A stretch of DNA of 64,000 nt. It comes from Cytospora piceicola (lineage: Eukaryota > Ascomycota > Sordariomycetes > Diaporthales > Cytosporaceae). Location: positions 682,001-746,000 of the forward strand of contig JALQBC010000006.1 in assembly GCA_023375675.1 (NCBI GenBank), in the 5' to 3' direction. The notes below the pieces were generated by a model that had not been told where the DNA came from, made no database searches, and saw only the letters and a program-made list of their open reading frames with translations. The translations under genes and the position numbers were made by a program. The first letter of the stretch is position 1; every line of letters begins with the position of its first letter. Shown here one piece after another: positions 36,807-49,200 of the stretch.

Positions 36807-37784
36807 GAAAGGTACGAGTTTACAGGATGTCTGTAATAATGACGGAGCATGGAAATGCAAATTAGCAGCAAGTTCAGTTATACATCACGAAAACGAAGAT
36901 AAGGCTTGGACAGAGGGCCGTCAGGCTCGACAGGGTAACTTGCGGCTCTAGGTTTAGGGGAGTCAAAATTGCTCGCTATCCTAGATGACCCCTTATAGTA
37001 TTACCGGATCATGGGGCTTCTTGACGTTGAGTTCGCATGACTTTTATATTTATTGATTTATTGTATGCTGAAGCTTACTTAATCCAACCAACTTGAGTTT
37101 CGATCTGTGCCTGAGTTGTGACTGTATACTAGGTTCTCTCCCTTGATTTGGTGAATGTCCTCCCGGATACGGACTTGGGATTCTGCAAGTACCTAGGTAA
37201 TTATATCAAAGTCCGCACAACCCGGTTTACCCCTACTCCTAGCCTCCCTTTCCCATATCTTATAGTAAATTGTCGGCCAGGGAATGCCTATTGTGGGAAG
37301 GAGAGGCCGAGGCCATGTGGGGAAAAAGTATAATTTAGTTATTTGCATTAGAAGTCCTCTACTAGAAATAGGTTGCGGAAAATAAAAGAAGCCAAACGTC
37401 CTGAAAGAATGGTCGACTCGTCAAATGGACCAGCCGACACAGCAAAGAAAGAAGACGTATGGAAAAATGCGGCAGGCCCTCTCTTCCAGGCTCTCCTTTG
37501 ATCTTTTCCCCCTCTCGATTGCGTACCGAGACACCGAACAGAGGCATGGGATATCATTATTGGGAAGATGAGCACGTCCGCTCCGAGATCGACGGCCACC
37601 AGCGAGGGAATCGCACCCTCCATTCCCCGTGGTCCGGCCCAGTCCGCATAGATCGCTCCTTTCATCAATTTCATGTTCGCTCACGATAGGCCGTCTTCAC
37701 TCAAAGAAAGTAGGCCGAAGAAGCGAGGATGGTATCTTGGCATAGAAGTGGGCAGTGACTTCATGCACTGGTCGCAGAATTGCC
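36807..37784. other. intergenic between convergent genes
   Basis: This is 3' flanking sequence of the BAX-inhibitor gene and of the septin gene. It holds a perfect TACCTAGGTA palindrome at 37,190-37,199. No supported gene. Confidence 0.6.
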
Positions 37785-39448
37785 TTAAGCCTCGGCCTCG
37801 CCATTCGCCTCGGGGACCGGTGTTCCTGCTGTGGATGCGGCCTGCTCTCGTTGCATGCGCGCCTCGATTTCTCGGAGCTGAGACTCCCGAGCGAGGAGTT
37901 CCTGGCGCTTCTCGTTGATCTCGCGCTGGACCTTGATCTCGATCTCGCGCAGCTTCTCCTCCTCGCGACGGAGCTGCTCCTCCTTGAGACGTACGGACTG
38001 GGAAGCCAGATCGTCGGGGCCCATGGAAGAGTCGCTGTGACAACATGTTAGCTGCTGGGTTCTCACAGGTCAACAATACAATGATTCGGGTATAACATAC
38101 ACTCCACCACCACCATCCACATTCTTGGACAGCTTCTCAGTACGGTAGTTCTCGTACAGGAAGTCGTGGGTGATCTCCTTCAAGTCGGCAAGATGGCTGT
38201 GCAGCAGCGCTGATCGAATGGCGAGGAAGTCGGAATGGCGAGGGTTATCGACCTCCACAACGCCCCATGGGTACTGGCGGGCGCGGACCGTGCGACCGCC
38301 GATCTCAACAGACTCTTCGGATCCAACAATAGCGAATGGCATGAGACCCCGGAGCTCGGCGTTCTCCTCGACCGTATCCTCGTCGTCCTCCTCGATATCG
38401 TATGGGAAGTTGTAGACGGGAATGCGGTAGTGCTCGATGTCCTCCATCACCAGCTTCTTCGACTCGGCAAGCTCAGCAGGGGTCAGGGAATCGGCGCGAC
38501 CGATGACGGGGATGACGTTGACGCGAGGCGCCAGGCGCTTCATCAGCTCGATATCCAGCTCCCGGAGACTAAACGATTTATCAGCGAAGGTCCACAGTGT
38601 AGATTGAGGCGCAAGGCATACCCGTGACCAGTCGGGGTAATGAAGTAAAGCATGGCGTGGACTCGGTTGTCCCTGAAGCGAGGGTTACGCTTAATACGAG
38701 ACTCCTCGGCCAGGATGTCGTCGTATTGTCTCTCGAGGTATCCAACGATTTCGGAAAAGCTGTCAAAGTACACAGTCAGCGCCAAACAATAGGACGAGTG
38801 TCGTGGAAGCGTGGTCGCACCTAGCCTCATTGTCGACTTGGTCACCGAAACCAGGGGTATCAACGATGGTGAGGGAGATGCGGGTTCCCTCCTCGTCAAG
38901 CTCGAGTTCTGTATTACCGGTCAGACTTCAATTGAGGATTTATAGACGGTGAGGGTCAACCGTACCAACGGTCATGGGCTTGATCTTGACGCCCTCCTCG
39001 ACGTGGGCGGCAGTAGCATCGTCTGATTCCTTGTGGCCGATGACGGGCTTTCCGCAGAGGGTGTTGACGAAGGTGGTCCTGCCTGTACAATGGTAAACGG
39101 AAGCCGTCAGCAACTCCAATCAAATTTTGGTTCAGAGGTATGCCGGAGCTTCAATTTCGTCTGAACTTACCAGTACCTGATGCTCCACAGACCATCAAGC
39201 AGAACTGGATTCCCTTCTTCACGTTCTTCTTGCGGCGAATCATCTTCTGTCGGTTGAACATTGAGTTAGCGGTGAGATCCAAAGGAATCAATGGATACAG
39301 CGCGATGCGATAGGCCGGTGGTGTTGATGGTGGTGTTGATGGCGGTGTTAATGTTGTTGTTTGTTGTAGATTGCAAGGTAGACGGAACGCCAGATTGACT
39401 CGTGATGCACCAGGGAAATGACAGCTAACATACGGCAGGGGAAGACAT
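37785..39448 (-). CDS. cdc11: septin, Cdc11/AspA type
   Basis: Seven exons on the minus strand: 39448..39434, 39246..39171, 39082..38966, 38908..38821, 38759..38622, 38568..38101, 38034..37785; 383 aa with continuous phase. It has a polybasic start (KMIRRKKNVKKG), P-loop GASGTGRTTF, DTPGFGD (G3), and VIGRADSLTP at the G4 position (GRAD where AKAD is common). The septin unique element follows (GVVEVDNPRHSDFLAIRSALLHSHLADLKE), and then a C-terminal coiled coil (VRLKEEQLRREEEKLREIE...). The ADSLTPAELAESKK and coiled-coil sequences fit the Cdc11/AspA group rather than Cdc3, Cdc10 or Cdc12. Septins form heteromeric filaments at septa, branch points and tips. The first coding exon is only five codons. 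Confidence 0.9.
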
Positions 39449-40616
39449 GGTTGTTGGCAAACTTCAAGAAATCAAGGAACGTGGCAAATATCGAATCGAT
39501 TTCTTCAGACGGTGACGATTCCTCTGGTGATGAAAAGACGAGGAATAGGATTAATGAACGGTCGCGTTGAAGGCAATTGGTTTGGTTGAATGGTGGTGGT
39601 GATGATGGTCCAGGCCTCTGCTGTCAGGTGGAAAGGGGGAACGAACGAAGGGCCAAGGGTCAAACAAGCGGGTACCTAATTGTTGACAGAGGTGGAGCGG
39701 GAAGTGCAATTTCATAAACTGTTGCGGTGACATGGACTTCTCGCAGCAGCAGCAGCAGCAGCTCAGGGGAGAAGGGGAGAGAGGGACCAGCCTGACCAGG
39801 ACGCATGGCCCCACATCCAATTGGATTCAGAGCCCCGGGCTGCCCAAGCTTCAGATTAGCCACTATCCCCTCATTAGTCTAGCTCCATCGCGGTAGTGAC
39901 AAGGACCGCTCCCAGCTGGCGGCTGCTTCTGACCAGCTGCTGAAACGGTTGAATTGCTAGGTACCTAGGTAGTCTAGTACCAGGTAGGCTAGTCCGTCCA
40001 AGTCTAAGTGGTAGTTAAGTTCCTTTTTCCAGCTGACATGATGCACACTCAAGCCTGTGTCAGGACTCAAGACTTATACACGACTTCTTCTTCTTCTTCC
40101 CCCCAGAGGATAAGAGTTGTAGATTGTAGTCTTTGTGACTTTTCTCCAGCAAGATGGCATGGCTAATATCACAAGTCTCATCATATTATCACAATTCTTG
40201 ACCTGTTATTAAAGGTAGGTATTAGTCACTGAGGTACATCTATATATATGATAGGTCCCCCCTCCGGTTCCCAACTGGACTCAGCGCCGTCTTTACATCT
40301 CTCAACATACACTGGCCACTTTCGTGATACCTCATCCTCGTGTTCACGATATTCGCGTTCACGATATTGGACCCGCATTAACGACATCATTTCGTTGCGC
40401 CATGTTGCTTGTATATAAGAAAGGCTAGGTAGGCTTATCTTCCTTATTGCAAACCCTCTTTGTTTCTTGGAGTTGCACCTCAACTTCCAACAAACAAACA
40501 AACAAACAAACAACAACAGCATCTCATCTCATCACCAAACCCGAATATCAACCGTTTGTCGCCAATATCGAATCCGTATCAGCCAGCGCGGATACAGCAT
40601 CGCTTCGTTCGTCACA
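39449..40616. other. divergent promoter region, septin and hsv2
   Basis: This holds overlapping TACCTAGGTA-type palindromes at 39,957-39,972 and a CAAA-type repeat (AAACAAACAAACAAACAAAC) near 40,490-40,512 in the hsv2 leader. No supported gene. Confidence 0.6.
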
Positions 40617-42057
40617 ATGGATACTAGGCCCAAGATCGAGCCACCCAAGGCCAGACGGGTCTTGTCTGCCAACTTCGACGCGAGTGGATTCCATTTCGGC
40701 ATCGGCCTGGAGGATGGTTTCCGCCGTGAGTGATGACCTTGGTCCCCCAAGCACACTTGGCTCGGAGCCCTGTTGACTGACATTCAACAGTCGTCCATGC
40801 AGAGCGCGCGCAGACCGTGCTCAACAAAGGTACGTGGGCTGAGGACGACAACAGCTGCAGAAACTCGTGACTGACGCCGTAGGTAGATCTCGCCGGTGGA
40901 GTTGGCCTGGTACAGATGCTCGACAACACCAATTACATTGCTCTCGTGGGTGGTGGGCGCATGCCCAAGTTTGCGGCGACCAAGGTTAGTCTGTTCCAAC
41001 TCTTGGGTCTGGAAACGGAAATGTCAAGCTTATGAAACATAAAATAGGTCGTCATCTGGGATGCCGTGAAGGACAAGGCTGTAGGATTCATCACCTCCAA
41101 GACTCCCGTCCGCGCCGTGCGCCTCACCCGAGACAAGATCGTTGTCGTTGTCCAGAATAGCGTCGAGGTCTACGCCTGGAACAAGCCCAGGGAGCCCAAG
41201 GAGCTGGATCGTCTGTCGGTCTATGAGACCGCGGACAACCTGCTGGGCATGATTTGCATGTCCTCCAAGCTCGCTGCCTTTCCGGGACGTACACCTGGAC
41301 ATGTGCAGATCGTCGAGAATGACACTGGCAACGTGAGCATCATCCCAGCTCACTCTACCCCTCTGCACGCCATGGCGTTCAGTCCCAAGGGTGAGCTACT
41401 TGCTACTGCTAGTGATCACGTAAGTTTCTGTTCCCGACTCTGCCGTTGTTGACACAACAGGACACTCATATCTTCCAGGGTACTATCATACGCATCTGGA
41501 ACACCCGCAACTGCGCTCGTATCTGCGAGCTGCGTCGCGGTTGGGACAGCGCCGCCATCTTCTCCCTCGCCTTCAGCAGTGAGGGCAACTTGCTGGCCTG
41601 CACTTCGGACAAGGGAACCCTCCACGTCTTCGACGTCCCCGACCCCGAGAAGCTGCGGGAGCTCCAGAGCCCCTCCAGCCCTGTCAGCGGCGCATTCCCC
41701 TGCAGCCGTCCTAGTGCGACGGCCGCCGCGGTCGAGAACGGAAAGGGCAAGTGGGGTTTTCTGGGAAAGATCCCTTTCATGCCTCGCATGTTCTCGGACC
41801 AGTACTCGTTCGCTTCGGCCCCCTTCGAGATGGGCGAGGAGCCTACCACTGGTGGCCTGCCGCTGCTTTCGGACAATGCCTCGCTTGGCACTACGAAGCC
41901 TCAGAAGGGTGTTCTGGCGTGGTTCGATGAGGAGACCATCCATGTGGTTGGCGCTGGTGTCGATGCCCGCTGGGAGAAGTTCAAGGTGGAGCTGGATGAC
42001 GAGGGTCGTCGTCGCGTCCGCCGTGTTGGTTGGAAGCGCTACTGCAATGACGACTGA
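40617..42057 (+). CDS. hsv2: PROPPIN (Hsv2/WIPI-type WD40 protein)
   Basis: CDS join(40617..40725, 40791..40829, 40887..40984, 41048..41419, 41479..42057), 398 aa; all junctions keep frame. A seven-bladed WD40 fold is indicated by VLSANFDASGFHFGIG, IALVGGG, VVIWDAVKDKAV, AMAFSPKGELLATAS, IIRIWNTR and GTLHVFDVPD. The PROPPIN phosphoinositide-binding motif is L224-R-R-G227, where FRRG or LRRG is the family pattern. Composition and the variable insert around residues 270-320 fit Hsv2/WIPI3-4 rather than Atg18. These proteins bind PI3P and PI(3,5)P2 on endosomes and vacuoles and help micro-autophagy. The assignment to Hsv2 instead of another PROPPIN is inference. Confidence 0.85.
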
Positions 42058-42409
42058 ACCTTCGCGTCTCCAATCGTGGAAGCCGCCCTCTAAACAGGGA
42101 TGGTTCGAGACTGACTGGTCACAATTGCGAGAAAGCTTTGGTGTTTGTGTGATCGAGATCATCGCGAATACCTTAGGGTCTGCTTGGTTCTGGTCTTTTT
42201 TTTTTATTCTTTCGGAGGCGTTGGAAGGTTACGGTTACGACTTTATGATTCTCTGTGAGCACGTTGAGGCGCGCTCTACACAGGCACAACAGGACTGGCA
42301 AGTTTGACAGGATGGACCCGAAAGATCACCTGCAGGTTTCGATCCAGGTTTTGGCAGGTAGAAGTCGCCCCACTCTGAAATAAAACACTTGCTTGATATC
42401 AAAGACTGT
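42058..42409. other. short intergenic region between convergent hsv2 and ist3
   Basis: It holds the 3' ends of both genes and a T-run near 42,198-42,207. Nothing else was seen. Confidence 0.7.
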
Positions 42410-43443
42410 TCAAGGTGATATGCTTCTTTCTCGATCCCGCCGTCTTCTTTCTCGGTTGGGGTCTCGATGTCTGCGACTGTCGTGGTCTCCAGAATCCTCA
42501 CGATCATGTCGTCGACGATCCCTGTCACGCTCACGTGAGTCTCGCCTTCGCCTCTCACGGCGGTGGGAATCGTCATCATCGACGTCCATCTTGACCGGGG
42601 TGTCATCTCGCCTCGATCTGTCCTTCCGGACCTCATCCTCATCGTCGCGTCTCCTCCGCCTGCGCCGTTGTCGATCCTCTTCCTCATCGCTCTCGCCGCG
42701 CCTGGACCTGTGTGAGCGATGATGATGCCGACTCCTATGTTTCTTCTCCCGCTCCTCCCTCTTCCTCTCTCTACTCAGGGCCTCTTCCACCTCCTTCTTC
42801 TTCTCGTCGATGAGGAATGCCTTCATGGGGTCATCGTCATCATGGCCCTGCTCCAGCAGCATCAATTCCTTCTCTTCCTTCAGCATGGGCCTGTGTTTCC
42901 TCTTTTCCACCTCCTCGTCCTCGGTCTCCTCGGCCGTCTCGTCCCCACTACCGCCACCCTTCTCCAGCTGTTCACGGTGTTGTATGCTCTCCCAGTCCAC
43001 CCGCCCCTCTTCCATATCCTCGTCGTCCCTGCCCTTATACCTCGCGTGGTCCACACTGATCATCCTCCCGTTAATCGTCGCACCGCCCAGGTTGTCAACG
43101 GCAAGGTCGGTCGACCGCTGGTCCTCGTACTTGAGCCATCCGAACCCGCGGGACTTGCCGGTCTCCTTGTCGCGCGCGAGCTTGAGCCAGGTCGGCTCGC
43201 CGAACTGCGAGAAGATGGTGATCACGTCGCCTTCGGATAGCTCGTAGGGGAGGCCGCCGAAGTAGACGAAGGCGGTGTCGCGGTAGTCGACGTGCCAGGA
43301 GGCGTTGGGGCCGCTAGAAGCAGGGGTGGTGGTCAGCTGGGATGACTTAGGTGGGCGTCGAGGGGAGGGGGTTGGCGTGAGCCTTACATTCCCTGCTCGA
43401 TCTCCTTCTTGTTCAGTTCCTGAATCGCGCGTATCTTATTCAT
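42410..43443 (-). CDS. ist3: RES-complex splicing factor Ist3/Snu17 (Cwf29/RBMX2 family)
   Basis: Exons 43443..43388 and 43313..42410 on the minus strand, 319 aa, with a 74-bp intron. It starts MNKIRAIQELNKKEIEQGI, followed by SWHVDYRDTAFVYFGGLPYELSEGDV. The single RRM carries RNP2 AFVYFGGL and RNP1 KSRGFGWLKY, the classic Ist3 arrangement with its conserved N-terminal helix. The rest is a long Arg/Asp/Glu-rich tail of RDRRRHDRED type, longer than in yeast Ist3 (about 150 aa) and like metazoan RBMX2. Ist3 with Bud13 and Pml1 retains and helps splice pre-mRNA as part of the activated spliceosome in the nucleus. Confidence 0.9.
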
Positions 43444-44268
43444 CTTGGCGGGTGGTGAGCTCAAAGCTGCACTCAGTAGGTCGGCAGAGGGCGAGGCTGG
43501 GACGGTTTTTAGGTGACGTCTGTAAGGCTGACGGCCGAAAAAAGTGGCGCCGTTTCTTCACTGCAGGGCTCCCCTTTCACCGATAAGCAACCGTGCAACG
43601 TGCTAGCCGAGCATGTCCCTATAGTCGCTCTGGATGACCTAGATACCAATTACTTTTCCCTACTTTCGAACCAACAGTAATGTAGAGTAATATGCAAGGT
43701 ATCATTAGATGCAACACACGCTCAGGTACGCGCAGCTGCAACACACCTGTGGCCAGCTGCCGGCATTCAATTTCCGATCTGGCAGGCTGGCAGGCTGGCA
43801 GGCAGGACAGGGGTCTCTCTGAAGCAGGGCCCCTGCCTGCATGAAATGATGCATGGGATCCTGGGGCTCCTTCAACACAACAGGCGGGAAAGTCTGGGTC
43901 CCAGCGGCGTGGCCCGGGTCTGGGTTCAAAACAAACAACTTGGACCTCCTTGTGTCGCTTGCTTTGTCGTTTGGTGTGTGGGACATGATAAATGCGCAGC
44001 TTCCAGAACGTCACTGAACAACCGCCCAGCCTACAGGCAAGCTCTAGGAAGCTAGCCGATACCTACCAGTCTGTGCCCTGACGCGTCGCCGGCACTAGAT
44101 AAGCCCTTTCAACGCGTCCACACACCAAGCTCTCCAACAACGCCGCCACACCGCATCGCCCCCTGCTGCCGAGGTACATAGAGCAATACACATCACCAGC
44201 GATGTTTAGCCGCACCTGCGCCCACACTTGAAGCATCTCGCGACGGATCGAGCAGGGAGGAAGCAGCC
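43444..44268. other. divergent promoter region, ist3 and dynein light intermediate chain
   Basis: This is 825 bp with no supported gene. A short CTGGCAGG-type direct repeat lies near 43,780-43,805. Confidence 0.6.
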
Positions 44269-46240
44269 ATGGCGTCAAATTCGAACCGCTACTCGACCTA
44301 CACAAGTGCCTCTGGCGGGTCCGAGGGCAAGAATGGCGAGCCCAAGAAGGACATGTGGAGCTCCATGCTGGACTCTGTTGCCAGCGGGAAGCGGTTGCCA
44401 GAGAGAAATCTCCTCGTCATGGGTATGCCGGCCGTTATCATTCCAGCGGAATCTTGCCCATATATTGAGGCGTGGTTGCCCTGACTGACTGGTTTGAACT
44501 GGCAGGTGGTACCGTCGAATCGCAACGAGACTTCATCGAATCGCTCTCCAACAATGAGCTGAGGAGGAACTTCGACAGAGGGAATAAGATACCCCCAGTC
44601 GCCAACCAATTTGCTCTCGGTTATACATACTATGACCTCCTTGATGCGGACCATGAGGGTATGCAATGCCGACCATCTTCTCGCTTCTCGCAAGGCAGAG
44701 GCCCGCTGACAAAGCCGCAGATATAATCGCCCGCATCTCCATGTACCTCCTCACGAGTCCTTCTCCCTCCTTCGCCTCCTTGATCAAGCCTCTCTTGACA
44801 CCGCAATCCATACCAAACACAGTATTAGTCGTCCTGCTGGACTGGTCGGAGCCATGGTCTTGGGTGCGACAACTTCGAGAATGGATGCTGCTCCTGCGCA
44901 CCGTCCTCCTCGATCTCCCGGACGAGAGCAAGATAACTATGGAGGAGGTCATGAGCCAGTGGAAAGAGAGGGGCCGAGGCGGATCTCTGAACCTGGATGG
45001 CACAACGGCGACAGCGGCAAGCGAGGGGGATGTGTCATTACCGCTTGGCCCTGGAGAATGGGAAGAGCCCTTGGGGTTGCCACTCTGCGTGGTTTGCCAG
45101 AACGTGAGTTTGTCCGTGAAGATTATCGACAGTGCCAAGACTGATATTCTCGCAGTCCGAGAAGATGGAACACCTGGAAAAGACGCAGAGCTGGAAAGAA
45201 GAGGAGTTTGACGTTGTGCTGCAGTTCATGCGGACAATATTACTGAGGCGTAAGTTTTCATTCCGGGCGGATTTCTCCCGAACTTATACTAAAGTGTGGA
45301 CAGACGGCGCCTCGCTCATTTATACGGCACCATCAGTGCCGTCACAACTTCAGACATTGGTCCACTCCAGTCTAGGCATACATTCACTTCTGAAGAAGCA
45401 GCCCCTGAAGCCCAACGTTATTGACCGGGACAAGGTGGCTGTGCCTCCAAACTGGGACTCATGGGGAAAGATCAGGGTCTTGAGGGAAGGGTTTGACGTC
45501 GAGGCCGTCAGTGAGGGATGGTCCATTGACCTGGAAACTAAGTTCCCACCACCCGCCAGGAACCAGACCAGAGAAAACGACACAGAAAATAACATGGAAG
45601 ACGACATGGAAGACGACACGGAAAACGGCGTTGAGTACGATGTTGACGGTTACGAAATTACACCCGGCTCGGCGGTAACTATGTTCGAAGGCTCGATCCG
45701 GAATCCCACCATGGATGCTTTGCAGATGGCTGGGCGCGATACCCACTCATCGAAATTGGAGGTCGAGACGGTGGACACACAGGACTTCCTCGGGTCCCAG
45801 GTCGAGAAACTGGAGGTCTACAAGCAGAAGATCGAAGAGGAGAGCAAGGCGAACAGTCCGACAACGAACAAGAAGCCTGTCAAGGTTGATGAGGACGGTC
45901 GGCAGGTCAACGTCAGCGATCACATCGGTCCTGTGCAGTTCAATGTTGGTGGCATCCAGGTTGATGCCGATGACATGATGAAGCGTCTACAGGTATGACT
46001 GTCCCTTCTGGAACCGAGAGCAAGAACTTGCGACTTACTGACACGTTCCCCACAGGACCGCCAAGCGTATACCTCGTCGCCAGAACCAGAGCCCGTGGAG
46101 GACACAGCACAGAACCCACAGCCTATCGACCCGGAGAAGCTGCAGGACTTCTTTCAAAACTTGATGAACCGCAAGGTCGGTAGCCCAATTCCCTGAGAAG
46201 CTCATGTTCTTACTTTTTCTCACAGGGACGAGCATCTTGA
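44269..46240 (+). CDS. cytoplasmic dynein light intermediate chain
   Basis: CDS join(44269..44422, 44506..44658, 44721..45103, 45156..45249, 45304..45992, 46056..46175, 46226..46240), 535 aa. If the weak last donor (GTCGGT) is not used, the frame ends at 46,196 (537 aa). Features: KKDMWSSMLDSVASGKRLPERNLLVMGG then TVESQRDFIESLS, the fungal DLIC opening; ANQFALGYTYYDLLD; LVVLLDWSEPWSWVRQLREW; and LPLCVVCQNSEKME. The Ras-like fold carries a degenerate P-loop. A Ser/Glu-rich tail ends near LQDFFQNLMNRK. The chain binds the dynein heavy-chain tail and adaptor proteins for retrograde transport of nuclei and endosomes. An acidic repeated insert at residues about 351-378 is unusual. Confidence 0.9.
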
Positions 46241-49200
46241 ATAAAGACACCGAAGGCTGTGACCTAACAATCAGCCACCCTCGGTGTACGGTGCTAACGA
46301 CACAAACGAGTTTCGTGTTGTACCGACCATCTGCCACTAGACGAACCATATGAGCACTTGCCACGAAGAGCAAACTATCGCATGTTACTGGTTAGCCGAC
46401 GTCATCGGGTTGATACACGATGAGGGGACGTGGATGGGACAGAATCTTTTAGAGTAGATACCCCAATGATGAGAGACTACCTCCTCGTATTCCTCCGCAT
46501 TCCTGTCTGAACGTTTTGGTGAGATCGATCATCTGTCAGCTTCCTTCCAAGCTCTTTGCAACTAGGAGGCTCGCTTGTTCGGACAATCATCTCGCTTCGC
46601 AGCATTCCCCTAAGTACTCTTACGCCCCCCAAGGCACGGTCTCGTTCTCAACTGTTTTCCAATATCCTCTCGCCCTTTAACCCCCATCTCTGAGGATCTG
46701 CCCCGATCAAATGCCTGGGCATATTGACTATACCCCACACTGGTGAGCTCAAAGCTTACAGTCTACCACCCTCCCCTCCTACTCTTTTGCAAGTTTTGAA
46801 GGACTATCCCGGCGGAATTCTCGAAATACCTCATCTGGCTGGCATGGGGACCTTAACCTTGAAACGCAGCTGTGGCCCCAGCCGTGCAGCTATGGCGCGT
46901 CGTCTGTGATGGGAGATAGCTTTGGCCTAGAGATTTTGAGCTGAAGGGCATGTTCGCGTGTTTTGCACATTACTCCTTCTGGTGCTATAATAATAATAAT
47001 TCAAGGGTGGCATAGAAATTCTGTGTGGTTGTTGATCTCGAATTCTAAATATGTTAGCAGGGAAGACTTCATTTGTAAGGGTGGCAACTTTGGACATCTG
47101 ATATCACATATTGTATTGGCCTCGGAGACTACCTAGGTATAACATTACAATCAAAAATCATAAATGTCTGGATCTGTATAATTATGCCAGGTGTTTGTAC
47201 TATCATAGATAATTCCTAGGAACAAGCTGCTGTACTTCCACAAGCTTCTTTCGTCCACGAATCTCAGACTCTACGTACCTGGTTCCGAAGTCATTTGGAA
47301 ATATATAATATATAATTTTTCTAGATTGTCACTGTCGGTCTTTAACTTTGGCCACCTCACAATACTTGGATCCTTTGCAAAGTCAAGGCGCGAATCGATC
47401 GGGCACCAACGCTTACTCTCGCCCGTCCAAGACACGGGGGCCCGGGGATCAGCCATTTCTACTTCAACTTCGACGTCGACAAGCTCAATATCCCTCGGCA
47501 TATTCAAACCCGGACGGCGCTCAGGATAGAAGAGCTTGAAAAGCTGAAGAGATTGGTAGGTCCGAGCAGGCGCATCGTGACGGGGCATTCCTTGGGATCA
47601 ACTGGGCCGGCGTCGTGACCTTGAGGATCTATGGCCAGGCGCTGGTGATAGGGCCGTGTCGGTTGCATCTTCTCTCAACCACGTCAGGGTGGAGTATAAA
47701 CTCGCCATCTAGGCCGAGGATGTTCAGTGGCTCATACCCACCGATTGCGTCAAACGGGACTGATCAGGGCCAACCATGTCGAGCTGACTCTCTTTGCACT
47801 CCGTGACGACCTGCTGCGACCGGCCAACATGAGGAAGAAGAAACAAACAGCTACTCTGGTCCTTGCAGCGAAGTAGAGGGCTTGTGTCTGGGTTGTAAGC
47901 ATTCACATAGCCGGTTCAGCATCCACGGACGTGGACCCATCGACGACTGGGCTGCCGCAGGTACGACGAGGCCACTGTGCGCTGTTTCTACCTCGACCAC
48001 ACGCACCCACGGACCGGAGCGTGCTAGGTGTACAAGCTCTATGTGGGACAGACCACAATCTTGTATCATTCCTCTGACCATACGGAGGCCGCGGCCGATT
48101 CGCTGCTACTTGGCCTCGTCGTGGACTGGCAGCAGGGTGTGATGGGCAACGTCGCTCCACTTGCTCGGACGCAGCCTGGACAGCTTGGATGGACAGCAAG
48201 ACCTCTTCTGTATCTAGAGGCACATCTCCATCCCGTGATGAAGGCGATAGCACTATGCGAAAGATGGGGCTGATGGGAGCCCCGCGGTGTTTGGAAGGAG
48301 TGGGTGGGAGTTTGCTGGGTCACAAATACACACTCAAGGAGTGCAACCGGCAGAGTCCATTGCATCACATCGCATTGGGAGGTGGGGGGCTTGCATCTAC
48401 GATACAACATATAATACAGGCAGTCCAGCACACTCGCGTTAGCCAGGAGAGGAAGGAGGCCTAGGCCAACACGGCAGCTCTCATGGGCGAAGGTGACTCT
48501 CATGGAAGGCCAAGATTGGCGGGAAGACAAGCACTTCTCGCCGATACAGAGGCGGTATGTCTCGATATATAATCAAGAATGCAAGTAGATTTTCTTACCC
48601 GAGGAACCCTGAAACTGATTCTCTGGTGGCCTGCACGCTGCAAGCGGACTGCGAAACCTGACATGGCTAACTGACAGATAGTTGGATCCGTCAGGAACGG
48701 GCGGGCAATGATATAGCGTTCGTTCTATAGGCGCAGGAAGCACGCCTAGAAGACTGATACCCACGAGTCCGGGCCTTGACTTGCTGATTCACTCAATATA
48801 TCTACAACAACCCAGGTGAGACGAACGAGCATGTCACAAGAACTTGAGACGGTGATGGCACCATTCACTCAGCAATACTGACCAAAGACGGCACAGTTCT
48901 TATGCCAGCAAGGAAGGGGCCGAAAGACATGGATTTGTCTCGGCTCCCCAGGGATGAAATGAGCCCCCTTCAAGATGAAACACGGGAGAATGAACGTGCT
49001 GATCTGAGACTGAGGCACGACGGCGGGGACGGTCAGCCGAACTTCCTTGAACGGTCAAGACAGTTGACAATGGCTGCAATAGGTCATGTGATTGATGGAA
49101 AAGCAGGAAAGGTAGGAAGAGATAGGAAAGAGAAAACAAGGGTGGATGACTTGCATGATGACATGGTGGTCAGAGGTTTCGGCATGCTCGCGTGCTCGTA

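Noticed and set aside
42719..43240. Plus-strand open frames over ist3
   Set aside because: Reverse complement of Arg/Glu-rich ist3 codons gives artificial Leu/Ser-rich frames; the RRM on the minus strand is clear.
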